Shown: positions 24,952 through 34,559, numbered from the stretch's first letter. The stretch: DNA of 39,230 nt from Lachnospiraceae bacterium (GCA_009774615.1 VSOC01000025.1:1-39230), one strand, 5' to 3'. The notes: generated by a model not told the origin, from the letters alone. Translations and numbers: made by a program.

Positions 24952-27351
24952 TTATCGATTATCTGTATCCGAATGGTCTGTCTGGCAAATCTTAAACAAC
25001 AGAGAATCTTCCGGGTAATGGTCTTCAAAGGGAATTACCCCGCCAGTAAACCGAGAAGCGTTTTGAATATATAAAAGACCCTCACCCGGCGGTGTGTCGG
25101 TTATGTATTCTAACTGACGACGGGAAAGCTGAAGCTGTTCGGCAAGAACGTTTGCATTGATGGACTGCTGTTTTAACAACACCACAAACGCCGTATTCGT
25201 CAACACAGCGCGGCCTGTATCAGAAGCTAAAAGATCTTCAATATCCTGCGTTAAACCACACGGACAGCCTTGATATTTTCTTGCCGTCTTCCATAACTTT
25301 TTAATCCACTGTGCCGTCTGTTCTTTTTGAAAAAGTAAATGGATTTCATCAACATAGATAAACGTTGGACGATTCAGTTTCCGATTTCGGCTCATTCGAT
25401 TTAAAATAGAATCCAGGATAATCAACATCGCTAACGGGCGTATTCCCTCTCCAAGTTCAGAAATATTGTAAGAGATAAACGGCGCTTCAGTATTGATATT
25501 GGAATGACCCTGAAATAACGTATCTACACCGGCTACGTAAAATTCAACGGCTTTTACCACATCCAAAATTGCCGGAATCCTGCCGCCTTCGCTATTATAG
25601 TAATCGCATAAAGCAAGGTAAAAATCATTCAGCGTCGGTATATCTTTATCCTCCCCGGAGATTAACCATGCATCATAACAGCGCTTGGCCGCTACCGCAA
25701 TCGCGGTTTTTTGCGTGGCGTCCGGCGTGTAGGAAAGCATTTCTGCACACATAGAACGGATAAACTCTACTTTTGCGGCAACCGGGTTATCATCATAACT
25801 TGCACTGATGTCCAATGGGTTAATATGATGTTCTCCTGCCCCTTTGATATGTACCTCCTCCCCATTTACTGCACGGCAGAGCTTTCCATATTCTCCCTGC
25901 GGATCGAGTACGATCACATCTCCGTCATTACTACCGTTTAAATACGTGGAAAGAATCTCTTTTTTCGCAAAGAAGGACTTCCCCGAGCCGGTAAATCCAA
26001 GAATAAGCATGTTATAGGAATCCGCCAGCATACGGTTAAACGTAATAATGTTATGCGTGACTTTATTTAATCCATACACCGTTCCGCCCTTTTGCGTCAT
26101 CTCCTGGGAAGAAAAAGGGACAAACCGCATTAAGTTTTCTGTCGTCAGCGTCCGAAACTCCGGCGTATTATCCAAACCAAACGGCATAGAAGAAATCAGG
26201 GCATTTTCCTGAAGGCCGTAAGACACGTTAAATTGAACACTCTTCGACCGGCACTTGGTCAGAAAGGTTTTGCAGTTTTTGTCTAACTGTTCAAGATTTT
26301 CAGCAAAGATAACCACATGCATCTTCGTTTCAAATAGCTTCTGATCTCGGTGTCCTATATCCATCAAAAGGTTGTCAGCCGTATGATAATCCTTCGCCAA
26401 ATCTGGATTGACCAATTCCACACTATACCCCTGCTGGCTGGCCTTTTTTTGCGCCTCGGCAAATGCACCGGAAGCATTGGTTCTCTGCGCCTTGACCAGA
26501 TTCAGCGCCTTTATCGGATCGAGCGGATGAAGATTGGTCGTGAGCAGAAGATTAAACGGCATGGAAGAAAACTCCCGCATAAAAGAATCCGCAACCAGCG
26601 TTGGAAAATCATTCAGGTTAAATGCCCGCCCAAAAACTCCGCCAATGATAAAATGATCCGACTTAAATTCCATGCTTTCTGGCTGAATTAACTCCACAGC
26701 CGTCACGCCAGTCTGATATAAATTTTCCAAAGAAAACGTGCGTACTTTCTCACGGTTATACATCCCATACTCTTCCATCTCGCTCTCTTCCCCGCCATGG
26801 AACATATCATGAAGCAGATTCAATCGTTTCAGTGCTTTTAATGGCATTGCCCCACATCCGCGAATCGAACGGAGAATGGATAAGATGTCATGTTCTGCAC
26901 GGATAAAACTTTGGATAGCGGAAGGCATATCCACCGCCGGAATTGTCAAGGTCAGATAAATATCCCGCCGGATTCCATTATTCCCTTCCATCATGTTCCG
27001 CTTGACCATCCGGTTAATATCCGCCCGCAGTTCGTCCTTCCCATCGCCGGCCTCCTGTAAAAGAACAACATCGGATAAATATTCCAGGTCAACGCTGTGA
27101 TTATAAATACAAACCTGAAAGTCATAGGACGGATCAATCGATTTCAGCACACTTGCCCATTTATTTGCAACGATTCCACGCTCCTCCAGTTTTGCTATTC
27201 CAAAATTAATATCCTGAACTTTGTAGGTTCGTGAATACAGCCCATTCGCAATCTCCACAATACCATCATCCGAAATGGAATACAGCGGGATGGAATCTGC
27301 GATATTAAAGTGAGGGCGCAGATTTAATACTTTTTTCAATTTTTTATCCAT
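24952..27351 (-). CDS. virB4: VirB4-type conjugation ATPase
   Basis: 799 aa. Walker A GFTGSGKS at about 452-459 and Walker B FIYVDEIHLL at about 664-673, with the VirB4 signatures VLDPQGEYGKL, GLTQDIEDLL and a C-terminal RQLEYI...GEGLLYI. It powers the type IV secretion channel at the inner face of the membrane. Its start overlaps the end of the upstream VirB4-like pseudo-ATPase by 16 bases, so the two are coupled and may form one complex. Confidence 0.95.
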   Translation of the reverse strand: MDKKLKKVLNLRPHFNIADSIPLYSISDDGIVEIANGLYSRTYKVQDINFGIAKLEERGIVANKWASVLKSIDPSYDFQVCIYNHSVDLEYLSDVVLLQEAGDGKDELRADINRMVKRNMMEGNNGIRRDIYLTLTIPAVDMPSAIQSFIRAEHDILSILRSIRGCGAMPLKALKRLNLLHDMFHGGEESEMEEYGMYNREKVRTFSLENLYQTGVTAVELIQPESMEFKSDHFIIGGVFGRAFNLNDFPTLVADSFMREFSSMPFNLLLTTNLHPLDPIKALNLVKAQRTNASGAFAEAQKKASQQGYSVELVNPDLAKDYHTADNLLMDIGHRDQKLFETKMHVVIFAENLEQLDKNCKTFLTKCRSKSVQFNVSYGLQENALISSMPFGLDNTPEFRTLTTENLMRFVPFSSQEMTQKGGTVYGLNKVTHNIITFNRMLADSYNMLILGFTGSGKSFFAKKEILSTYLNGSNDGDVIVLDPQGEYGKLCRAVNGEEVHIKGAGEHHINPLDISASYDDNPVAAKVEFIRSMCAEMLSYTPDATQKTAIAVAAKRCYDAWLISGEDKDIPTLNDFYLALCDYYNSEGGRIPAILDVVKAVEFYVAGVDTLFQGHSNINTEAPFISYNISELGEGIRPLAMLIILDSILNRMSRNRKLNRPTFIYVDEIHLLFQKEQTAQWIKKLWKTARKYQGCPCGLTQDIEDLLASDTGRAVLTNTAFVVLLKQQSINANVLAEQLQLSRRQLEYITDTPPGEGLLYIQNASRFTGGVIPFEDHYPEDSLLFKICQTDHSDTDNR

Positions 27352-29513
27352 TTATCCGTTTCTTCTCCCATTATTTCACGATCTTCTTTCAACTGGTAAG
27401 TTACCAACCGGGTCAGCAAAAGAGAACCTTTCGCTGGCTCAGAAATCCATTCCCGCTGCTTCTTATCCAATCCAACCAATGCGGAAAGCTTCAATTTATC
27501 AAATATTTTATGTTCCCCTATCAGCAAAAATGGTGCGTCTTTCAACAACGTTTTAAAACATTTACTCTCGTAGAACTTCCGGTTATCCTGCGTGAGAAAT
27601 GTATACAGACAATCCTCATGAAGCCGAAACATATCTACGGCATTCCATGCCAATAATTCTGAATTTAAAGAATACACAATCCCATGCAGTTGATTAAACA
27701 GCAGGGCATAGGCAAGTTCTGCACGGACGCCATTTCCTTCCACTGAATAAAACACACCGTATTCTGCAGGGTATTCACAATACGTATACTCGCTGATGAA
27801 CGGCCGAACAGACAAGGCACACTGTTCATTTTCTCCCATTTGGGAAAGAAATTGCTCAATATATTCATTAACTCTGCATTTATCCTCTTTCTCTTTTAAT
27901 GTTTTATCTCTTGTTGAATGAAGTCCAGCCCTATCACGAGGGGACCTGTGTTCATGAGTGTTTAGAAGGGTGTGCTTTTTTAATTGCTCATCTCCTATGG
28001 CTTCACTTTCTTTCGATAAAACATGATCTTCTGTCCATTCCTCATCTGGCAAAATTTCTGCAGCTTTCATCACCATATCCATGTGATGTTTCATTACCTG
28101 ACCATTCGTAGACAAACCATGAACTGACCACCGAATAACCGCAGCACGGATAAGCCAGCCAGGGGCTTCATTATAGCTTAGCTTAATTCTCTTAAACGTT
28201 TTTCTTTTATCTATGTCGAATATCGTTAAATCTTTATCTTCTCTTGTTAGAAAATAAATATTTTTTCTTATATCTTTTGTTAAAGAAAAACCTTCTGCTT
28301 CTTTTTTTGCCTGTATTAATGCCCAATCGTAATTACTGGATAAGATAAAACCATTTTCATGGTAAATTCTTCGATCATACCTTATATCACCAATAACACG
28401 ATCTTTTCCGTAGCAAATGTTCTTTTTACACCGACTCAACACTGACCAGGGAAGCAATGCCCTTAAATTGCTCTCGGTTAAAACACGATAATACTGGATA
28501 TAATTTTTCAGCAAAGGAAGTGTTGAGCGGTATGCGTCTGCCTGTTGGTAATCCAGTTCAGATGCCAGAATCAGGTACTTTTTACAAAATACTTTTAATT
28601 TCTGACCAATTTCATCTACCTCTCCAGGAAGACCCTCCATCGTTACCAAAGCACAGGTATTGTAAATCCCTATGCCTTCGTTTATTGCCCGTTTTAAGAA
28701 ATCCTTCATTACCTCCTTCCTGGTCACCCGGATTTCGGTGGAAAGATTTACCCCATCCAAACACATCCTGGCATCTAATTCCTCTGCAAAAACAGCCAAA
28801 GTCAATTTATCCGAAATTTCCAGTAGTTCTGTGGCAAATGCTGGAAACAGTGTTGAAGGGTATCCCATCAAAATTAATGTCTTAACGGTATGCCCGGAAA
28901 TCTCCATATCCTTCTGCCGGATTTTCACATCATGCGGTTGAATCAGACGAATCGCCGTAGCTTTTTTCCCTCTTTTTCCTTCAGGTATTCCATCAAATGA
29001 GCTAAACCTTAATCGGTTCGCCATTACAGAAAACCATTCTTCACAAGAAATCACCGGACAGGGAAATGGTTTCCATGATTCTTCCACTTTTTTAAATTGT
29101 TCCTCGGCATCTTCCGGCAATTCCGCTTTCAATCCAATTACGCCATAGATTTTATGCTTTGATGCAATCAATTGAATTTTTAATCCAGGATACATCGTTA
29201 ATCCAAGATGACCAACCATCCACTCTGGGAATCCTGCTTTTTCCTGCTTTTGTTTGATCGCTGATGGCTTTCTTCCGATAGAAAACAATTCTTCCTCCAC
29301 TGGTTCCTTTAACAGATACACCTTAAAATAATAGCTGTCATTAAGAAACATGTTTAATTCGGGAATATAACCGCCATAGGTAATAAATTTACTTGCGGTT
29401 CTGGAGATAGATGCTTTTTTCTCTTTCCTACTGCCTGATTTTATAAATCGACTTCTGTTTTTTGATGTTTCCTGCACCTTTCGTTCTTCCTCTGCTTTTC
29501 CTCTTCCAACCAT
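27336..29513 (-). CDS. VirB4-like protein lacking Walker motifs
   Basis: About 725 aa; the start is uncertain. The frame is open to 29591, but prgI ends at 29428, so the ATG at 29513 or a GTG at 29477 (good GAGGAA site) is more likely. It aligns by eye with the adjacent VirB4: ALLPWSVLSR...GKDRVIGDIRYDRR corresponds to the pre-Walker region, ILSSNYDWALIQAKKE stands where VirB4 has LGFTGSGKSFFAKKE, KDLTIFDIDKRK matches the VLDPQGEY strand, and FLTQDNRKFYESKCF...KQREWI...KGSLLL matches GLTQDIEDLL...RQLEYI...GEGLLYI. Walker A and B are gone, and the middle holds a low-similarity insertion. Likely a structural, non-hydrolysing partner of VirB4. Confidence 0.7.
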   Translation of the reverse strand: MVGRGKAEEERKVQETSKNRSRFIKSGSRKEKKASISRTASKFITYGGYIPELNMFLNDSYYFKVYLLKEPVEEELFSIGRKPSAIKQKQEKAGFPEWMVGHLGLTMYPGLKIQLIASKHKIYGVIGLKAELPEDAEEQFKKVEESWKPFPCPVISCEEWFSVMANRLRFSSFDGIPEGKRGKKATAIRLIQPHDVKIRQKDMEISGHTVKTLILMGYPSTLFPAFATELLEISDKLTLAVFAEELDARMCLDGVNLSTEIRVTRKEVMKDFLKRAINEGIGIYNTCALVTMEGLPGEVDEIGQKLKVFCKKYLILASELDYQQADAYRSTLPLLKNYIQYYRVLTESNLRALLPWSVLSRCKKNICYGKDRVIGDIRYDRRIYHENGFILSSNYDWALIQAKKEAEGFSLTKDIRKNIYFLTREDKDLTIFDIDKRKTFKRIKLSYNEAPGWLIRAAVIRWSVHGLSTNGQVMKHHMDMVMKAAEILPDEEWTEDHVLSKESEAIGDEQLKKHTLLNTHEHRSPRDRAGLHSTRDKTLKEKEDKCRVNEYIEQFLSQMGENEQCALSVRPFISEYTYCEYPAEYGVFYSVEGNGVRAELAYALLFNQLHGIVYSLNSELLAWNAVDMFRLHEDCLYTFLTQDNRKFYESKCFKTLLKDAPFLLIGEHKIFDKLKLSALVGLDKKQREWISEPAKGSLLLTRLVTYQLKEDREIMGEETDKWIKN

Positions 29514-29916
29514 TTTTCTTCTTAACTCCCCTTGCTTTCTCTTCATGAGCCTTTGCCAATTCCCATGCCTTTTCATACGCATTCTGTGCAAACAGCTTCC
29601 TCACCGGCGCTGACTTTATGTTATTGCTCATCCAGATCGTCAGCCAGTCTTCCAGGTTTAATCCCATTGGCCGGATAAACGCAAACAGTAAACATGGAGA
29701 TGCGATAAGAACGGGAAGCAGCACAAATACGGGGTTCCTTACGCCCATCCATCGGTACAACCCCCAAAATGATACTGCTGCCATCATAAGCCCCATGCTG
29801 ACAAACAACAGCTCCCGTTTCGTCAGGTTAAAAATAATCGGGTCGCGGATTTTCTGGATTTCTTTTGGGATTTCCACCACACCATCGTAGGGAATCATCT
29901 GCTCCTCATCATACAT
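29428..29916 (-). CDS. prgI: PrgI-family conjugation membrane protein
   Basis: 162 aa with AGGAG before the ATG. The N-terminus VEIPKEIQKIRDPIIFNLTKRELLFV is the PrgI/TrsC signature; two membrane helices follow (LLFVSMGLMMAAVSFWGLY and VFVLLPVLIASPCLLFAFI) and then a basic tail. PrgI (VirB3-like) sits beside VirB4 in Gram-positive T4SS operons, as here. The very basic last ~45 residues are longer than usual. Confidence 0.88.
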   Translation of the reverse strand: MYDEEQMIPYDGVVEIPKEIQKIRDPIIFNLTKRELLFVSMGLMMAAVSFWGLYRWMGVRNPVFVLLPVLIASPCLLFAFIRPMGLNLEDWLTIWMSNNIKSAPVRKLFAQNAYEKAWELAKAHEEKARGVKKKNGWKRKSRGRTKGAGNIKKQKSIYKIRQ

Positions 29917-29966
29917 TTTCTGTTCTCTCCTCTGCTCTCTAAATCTTTTCAGCGATCTTTTATTCT

Positions 29967-30006
29967 TATCCTTGTATCCTTGTATCCTTTTATCCTTATA
30001 TCCTTA
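29967..30006 (-). repeat. Five tandem 8-bp repeats upstream of prgI
   Basis: Plus-strand units TATCCTTG, TATCCTTG, TATCCTTT, TATCCTTA, TATCCTTA in direct succession (minus strand: AAGGATA units). They lie in the 123-bp leader between virB6 and prgI. Each unit carries an AAGGA Shine-Dalgarno-like core, though the real prgI site (AGGAG) lies about 45 bp nearer the ATG. Copy number could change by slippage. Confidence 0.85.
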
Positions 30007-30039
30007 ATTTCTTTTTTGCCTACCGTAACCCTTTCCAGA

Positions 30040-31248
30040 CTACGCCGATGCCATCAGCTTTTTTGCACGGTTTGCTGAACTGACTACCAGACCAACCTGC
30101 ACCAGCTTAAATACCGCAATCTTTAACCCCATCGCCATCAGCGCGCCTATCCCATTCGTCCCACCGGAAACCTGGTTTGTGAAATGCTCCATAAACATCG
30201 CCATTACCATATTCATGGCAATAAAGACAATCGCTATTACTACCGATTGAAAGGATATACCGGCAAACTCTTTGATATAATTAAACGCCCTGGTTTCCCG
30301 CAGCGGATGTTCCCCATAAAGGTCAGCCATCGCTAACGGCGCTCCAATCGCCATAATAATAAGCTGCGCCGTCCGGGAATACACCACCCAAACCGATACC
30401 AGACTTGCCGCCATAGAAACCAGCCAGGGCAGCATAAATGCGATAAAGATAGAGATAAACGGCAGGATATTCTTAAACGTATCCAGGATTCCCAACCCCT
30501 CTTTTTCCGACGGCAAGGTATATCCTACGGCATCATAAACCAGCTTTTTATAATCCCCTATCGCTTCTGCAAGTTCTCCCAACACCGAATTATCTCTTGG
30601 CGCCTGATTAAAACACCACTGGGAAAGATATAAAAAAAACTTCATCAGCCACTCGGAAAAGAGAAGGACAACCATACAGATAATGAATTTTGCCAGAGGT
30701 CTTGCCAGCATTTCTACCGTCGGCTTCCCAAACTGCTGGGTAAAATCCCGGCTGGCTAACTCCATAACAAAATACATGGTCATGATGGTAAGAGCCGCCG
30801 CCTTCAGCAGATAATAAAAAGCGCCAATCTCCGAACCGGTATCCGTCATGGTATCAAATGCTTTGTCCACAATGCCGATGGCCTCATCCAGCATTTCATA
30901 GGCGGAAAATCCTGAACCATCCTCTTCCTCTGCCATACCAAACACCGAATCCAGCATAGCATCTAAAAATGCATTTCCACTGTCCTCTTTTTTCTCGTCA
31001 TCTTCTCCATCTGTGCCAGTATCATCTTCTCCATCTCCAGAACTTTCCTCACCTTGAGCATCTCGATCATTCAATACTATTTCCGTATGTTTCAGAATAA
31101 TGTTTTCCTTTCTCGATGAGATTCTTTCATTTGCATTGGCAGTCATTGGCATAATCCATGAAAAAAACAATAGAATAAGCAAACACAGCAGAAAAAGAAT
31201 TTTCTCTCTGCGCTCTACCTTCTGAAGACTTTCCTTTCCATCCATCAT
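30040..31248 (-). CDS. virB6: VirB6/TrbL-like channel protein
   Basis: 402 aa. An N-terminal hydrophobic segment (ILFLLCLLILLFFSWIMPM) is followed by an acidic low-complexity stretch (EESSGDGEDDTGTDGEDDEK), then at least six membrane helices between residues ~150 and 395, including FIICMVVLLFSEWLMKFFLYL and LIIMAIGAPLAMADLYG. The layout is that of the VirB6/TrbL family, which forms the inner-membrane part of the T4SS. It begins on the stop of the VirB2-like gene. Confidence 0.85.
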   Translation of the reverse strand: MMDGKESLQKVERREKILFLLCLLILLFFSWIMPMTANANERISSRKENIILKHTEIVLNDRDAQGEESSGDGEDDTGTDGEDDEKKEDSGNAFLDAMLDSVFGMAEEEDGSGFSAYEMLDEAIGIVDKAFDTMTDTGSEIGAFYYLLKAAALTIMTMYFVMELASRDFTQQFGKPTVEMLARPLAKFIICMVVLLFSEWLMKFFLYLSQWCFNQAPRDNSVLGELAEAIGDYKKLVYDAVGYTLPSEKEGLGILDTFKNILPFISIFIAFMLPWLVSMAASLVSVWVVYSRTAQLIIMAIGAPLAMADLYGEHPLRETRAFNYIKEFAGISFQSVVIAIVFIAMNMVMAMFMEHFTNQVSGGTNGIGALMAMGLKIAVFKLVQVGLVVSSANRAKKLMASA

Positions 31249-31652
31249 CCGCCAAGACCTACCAGTCCCTTTAACGGGCTTTTCAGCATAAATACCAATC
31301 CCGCCAGCAGAAGAATCATAATACTTGTACCAATACCAGAACCGGCTTCTTTTCGCTGCTCTCCATTCTGGCTGTTGCTGGCCTGAATAAAATGGATAAT
31401 CGCTGGAATTAACTGAAATGCACCCATAACGGCAATACCGACGCTAAAAATCAGGAATACAATGTCAATCGTACTGTTCAACATTGACTTAATTGCACTA
31501 TCCGTTACGGTAAGTCCGTCGGCATATACTGGAAATGCCGGAATATTCACCATCCCTGCAACCATCGCTGTCAACATCCATTTCTTTGCCGTTCTCACCT
31601 TTCGATTCGTTTCATTTACATACGCTTTCATTTCAGAAATCTGTTTCCTCAT
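31245..31652 (-). CDS. VirB2-like small membrane protein
   Basis: 135 aa with AAGGAG before the ATG. A possible signal/first helix (MLTAMVAGMVNIPAFPVYA) is followed by two helices (IDIVFLIFSVGIAVMGAFQLIPAII and IMILLLAGLVFML) separated by the polar SNSQNGEQRKEAGSG, ending GLVGLGG. Proteins of this form sit upstream of VirB6 in Clostridia conjugative elements and are regarded as VirB2/pilin-like. The overlap with virB6 (ATGA) supports this. Confidence 0.75.
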   Translation of the reverse strand: MRKQISEMKAYVNETNRKVRTAKKWMLTAMVAGMVNIPAFPVYADGLTVTDSAIKSMLNSTIDIVFLIFSVGIAVMGAFQLIPAIIHFIQASNSQNGEQRKEAGSGIGTSIMILLLAGLVFMLKSPLKGLVGLGG

Positions 31653-31784
31653 CTCTTCCCTTCTCCTTTCTGAAAACCATCTGGTTATATCCTTTTACCC
31701 TCTGTTATGGCAATAAAAAACCGCTTATAGAAATAAAAATCTTATTTTTTTATAAATCCTTTAGCAAAATTATTTTTCTTTTTT

Positions 31785-33527
31785 CTATTCTTCTTCCTCA
31801 TAAAAAACAACTGGTTCATAATCTTCCACATCGTTTAAAAAAACGGCTTCGGTTAATGGCTTCATTTCCGGTTTTACCGGCTCCTGGGGAACAGGATCGT
31901 ATTTTGCATCTTCCTCCATATCCCGTTTGCGGCATTCATTCTGTTCATCATCAACCTTTTTTGCTTGTTCCAATCCTAACCTATAGGAATCCGATGTGCG
32001 TTTCTTTGCCGGATGATCGGCATCCTTGTCATTGATCGAGTACAAAAACTCCGGCTTTAACTTCCTCCCATACTTTCCCTGTATGGTGAACTGGTCAGAA
32101 CTGAAATTTAAACATCGATCCGGATCGATCTTTTTATCCAGAAATGGCTTCTGCCCTTTTATCATCACAATACACTTATCCGGGGCAAGACGGTAAAGCT
32201 CATCCTGCGTCATTAATGGTCTTTGTGTTGCATTATAGGAATGTTCTATAGTAGAACCATCCAATCCAAACATTCCCACGCTTTTCGATGCATGAACCGA
32301 TGTCTGTTCTGCCTGAATCGTTTTTATTCCCAAGGCATTACTCATCCACTTGGTTGCCGACTTTTCTCCTTGACCTCCGCTTCCGATAAATACAGTCTGA
32401 TGGACGTTATCCATGATGTCGGCAGCCGCTTTATCGTAAAGCGTTTCAATCTGGTTGGGGGATTGGACAATCATACAGGTAGATAAATTTACCGAACGGA
32501 ACGTGGCAATCTTTTTATCAAAATCAGGAATTTTCCCTGTATTGGCGAACTCGTCCTGGAAAAAGATCACATGATGGGGGAGGCTTCCATTAAACACATT
32601 CTGCGCCCGATAATACAGACTTTCAAACATCTGCGTATACAGGAGTGAAATCAAAAAATTATATGTACTGTTGGTCGTTGGAATAATAATGTAAAAAGCT
32701 GTTGGACGATCTCCTATCGTATCCATTTCTAAAGTATCCACATTCGTCAACCGCTGGACGTCCTTGGAAGCAAACAGACGGATAGCTGTCTGTGCCGTGG
32801 AGATAATCGAACTCATTTCTTTTCCCGTTGCGGATACTTTTCTTCTCCATACCATAGCCGGATGCTCTTCTCCCATTCGGGAATTTCGGATAAGATGATC
32901 CAACCAGACGTCATAATCTGACCGATACTGTGCATCTCCCTCGGAAAACCCACACATATTTAACAACTCAGAAACCGTGGTAAAATTCTGGTCGCGGAAA
33001 GCAAACTCGTAATAAACAGCATAACAAATAGAATTTAACAGGGACTTTGCACTGTTCGTCCAATGCGGATCAGAAGGCGTTTTCCCGCCGTTTGCATTTT
33101 CTACCACAGAATCCACCATAATCAAAAGAGAATCTGCGCTTCGAATGTAACGGAATGGATTATAACAATCCGAAAACCTCTGCTCATTGATATTAAACAC
33201 CCGAATCTGATAACCATTGGCTTCTAAAAATCCTGCCGTTTCATAACACAATTCACCTTTCGGATCACTAAAAACAAAGCTTATTGGCTTCCCGTCCCTT
33301 GGATCGATGGGGAGCGAATAAACATTTGGCTTAACAAACCCCCTGGATTTTCCCTCGCCGGTTCCGCCAATCACGAGGCAGTTTAAAGAACCCAGTTTTG
33401 ACAGCCAGGTATTATAGCTGATTTTTACATTTTGGCTTAATAAAAGATTACTCTCCCTCCCAACTCTTCCCTGCACGTGTTCAGAACCGGTCCGTTTATA
33501 CTTCCTTTTTGCTCTCTTCATTTTCAT
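31785..33527 (-). CDS. virD4: VirD4/TraG-type coupling ATPase (soluble part)
   Basis: 580 aa. Walker A GGTGEGKS at about 54-61 followed by FVKPN, the ILV-DPKGEL strand as VFSDPKGELCYET, Walker B VIFFQDEFANTGKIPDF, and the C-terminal TraG blocks (STCMIVQSPNQIETLYD, DNVHQTVFIGSGG). It recruits the relaxase-DNA complex to the channel. It begins only ~50 residues before Walker A and has no membrane helices, unlike usual 600-plus-residue coupling proteins. The missing N-terminal part is encoded by the next gene upstream. Confidence 0.93.
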   Translation of the reverse strand: MKMKRAKRKYKRTGSEHVQGRVGRESNLLLSQNVKISYNTWLSKLGSLNCLVIGGTGEGKSRGFVKPNVYSLPIDPRDGKPISFVFSDPKGELCYETAGFLEANGYQIRVFNINEQRFSDCYNPFRYIRSADSLLIMVDSVVENANGGKTPSDPHWTNSAKSLLNSICYAVYYEFAFRDQNFTTVSELLNMCGFSEGDAQYRSDYDVWLDHLIRNSRMGEEHPAMVWRRKVSATGKEMSSIISTAQTAIRLFASKDVQRLTNVDTLEMDTIGDRPTAFYIIIPTTNSTYNFLISLLYTQMFESLYYRAQNVFNGSLPHHVIFFQDEFANTGKIPDFDKKIATFRSVNLSTCMIVQSPNQIETLYDKAAADIMDNVHQTVFIGSGGQGEKSATKWMSNALGIKTIQAEQTSVHASKSVGMFGLDGSTIEHSYNATQRPLMTQDELYRLAPDKCIVMIKGQKPFLDKKIDPDRCLNFSSDQFTIQGKYGRKLKPEFLYSINDKDADHPAKKRTSDSYRLGLEQAKKVDDEQNECRKRDMEEDAKYDPVPQEPVKPEMKPLTEAVFLNDVEDYEPVVFYEEEE

Positions 33528-34092
33528 TTGCTTCTTCCATTCCTTCTTTCTCTGCTATCTCTCTGTTTTTCCCATTCCGGTAAATTCTCTTTCTCAACCT
33601 GCCAACAATATCTGTCTTTTCCTTTATCCACCGAGCCACTTGCCAATGTTCAATATCATTTTCTTCTTTTGATTGTTCACTCGTTTTTAATACCTCTCTC
33701 TTAAATTCATGCAAATCCAGGGAATAGATTGGCGTTGTATTCTTCTCCAAAAAATCATTTCGCTCTTCCTCTGTCTGAAAATCATTAGAACCATGCTCAA
33801 TCCCCTTCATTTCTGCTTTAGGAAGTTCCCGTTTAGAAAGTGCCATGAAAAAAACAAGGGCATAAATACAAACAGCAAAATATAAAACATAATAATTTAT
33901 ATAAAAAAAATCTAATGGTACGTGCAAAACATGATTCCTCAACAATTCTGACCAATTATCCAAGCCAGCTCCTGCTTCAATGACTGCTGCCAAATGACCG
34001 CAAAAGAAAACGGTCATAAATGCGATAACTACAAAAATAATAAGCTTTCCCTTAACATCTAATCCTACACTTGTATGTTTCCTTTCTGTCAT
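33496..34092 (-). CDS. Membrane domain of a split coupling protein
   Basis: 198 aa from the ATG with GAGG nine bases before it. Two membrane helices (KLIIFVVIAFMTVFFCGHLAAV and FYINYYVLYFAVCIYALVFFMAL) bracket an extracytoplasmic loop, then KAEMKGIEHGSNDFQTEEERNDFL resembles the (V/I)EHGSAxWGTxED block that normally lies between the membrane part and Walker A of VirD4/TraG. The gene overlaps the ATPase gene by 32 bases in another frame. Together they make a full coupling protein in two chains. Confidence 0.65.
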   Translation of the reverse strand: MTERKHTSVGLDVKGKLIIFVVIAFMTVFFCGHLAAVIEAGAGLDNWSELLRNHVLHVPLDFFYINYYVLYFAVCIYALVFFMALSKRELPKAEMKGIEHGSNDFQTEEERNDFLEKNTTPIYSLDLHEFKREVLKTSEQSKEENDIEHWQVARWIKEKTDIVGRLRKRIYRNGKNREIAEKEGMEEANENEESKKEV

Positions 34093-34118
34093 AATGCATT
34101 TCCTCTCTACCTTTCCCT

Positions 34119-34559
34119 TCAATCTCCTATCTGTTTTTCTCTTACTTCCGTTTCCAATTCTTCTGATTTATTTAGTATCTTAGCTCCAATCTCCAATGCA
34201 TTTTCTTTGTCCTTCATCGGTTCATCAATATTCAGATGTCTGCCCTCTCGATTTTCCAATATGGTCATATCCTCTTCATCCAGCCTAATTGCATTTCGTT
34301 TTGCCAGCCCTTTTGTTTGGACAACGATCTTTTTACGAATCTCTTTCAGGATGTTATTTCTGGATGCTTTCTCAATAATCAAAGTAACCTTCCGCTCTCC
34401 TGAAACAATCGTAATATTGGATTTTTCTTCCTCGGAATTAAAAACTGCATTTATCCCTGCCAGCACCTTTAGATTTTCCTTAATTACTTTTAGTGCTTCT
34501 TCCTGCATATCGGTCTTTACAATTTTTGCCATGTAATCTTCCATCTCCTTCCTAAGCAT
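34119..34559 (-). CDS. Unknown small protein of the transfer operon
   Basis: Up to 146 aa; an internal ATG at 34532 (MAKIVKTDM) after GGAAGGAG is an equally good start. It is charged and soluble, with a strand-rich core (SNITIVSGERKVTLIIEKA) between helices, and ends in a basic/acidic helix. I recognise no family. Its place between the PcfB-like gene and the coupling protein suggests an accessory transfer role. Confidence 0.6.
   Translation of the reverse strand: MLRKEMEDYMAKIVKTDMQEEALKVIKENLKVLAGINAVFNSEEEKSNITIVSGERKVTLIIEKASRNNILKEIRKKIVVQTKGLAKRNAIRLDEEDMTILENREGRHLNIDEPMKDKENALEIGAKILNKSEELETEVREKQIGD

Noticed and set aside
29967..30006. Short tandem repeats as a CRISPR array
   Set aside because: Units are 8 bp with no spacers and no cas genes nearby.
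31653..31784. Terminator between the VirB2-like and coupling-protein genes
   Set aside because: The stretch is AT-rich with T-runs, but I could not find a stable stem directly before a T-run.
31535..32035. 166-residue plus-strand frame across the VirB2-VirD4 gap
   Set aside because: Overlaps two well-supported minus-strand genes; low-complexity Ser/Leu/Phe sequence without motifs.
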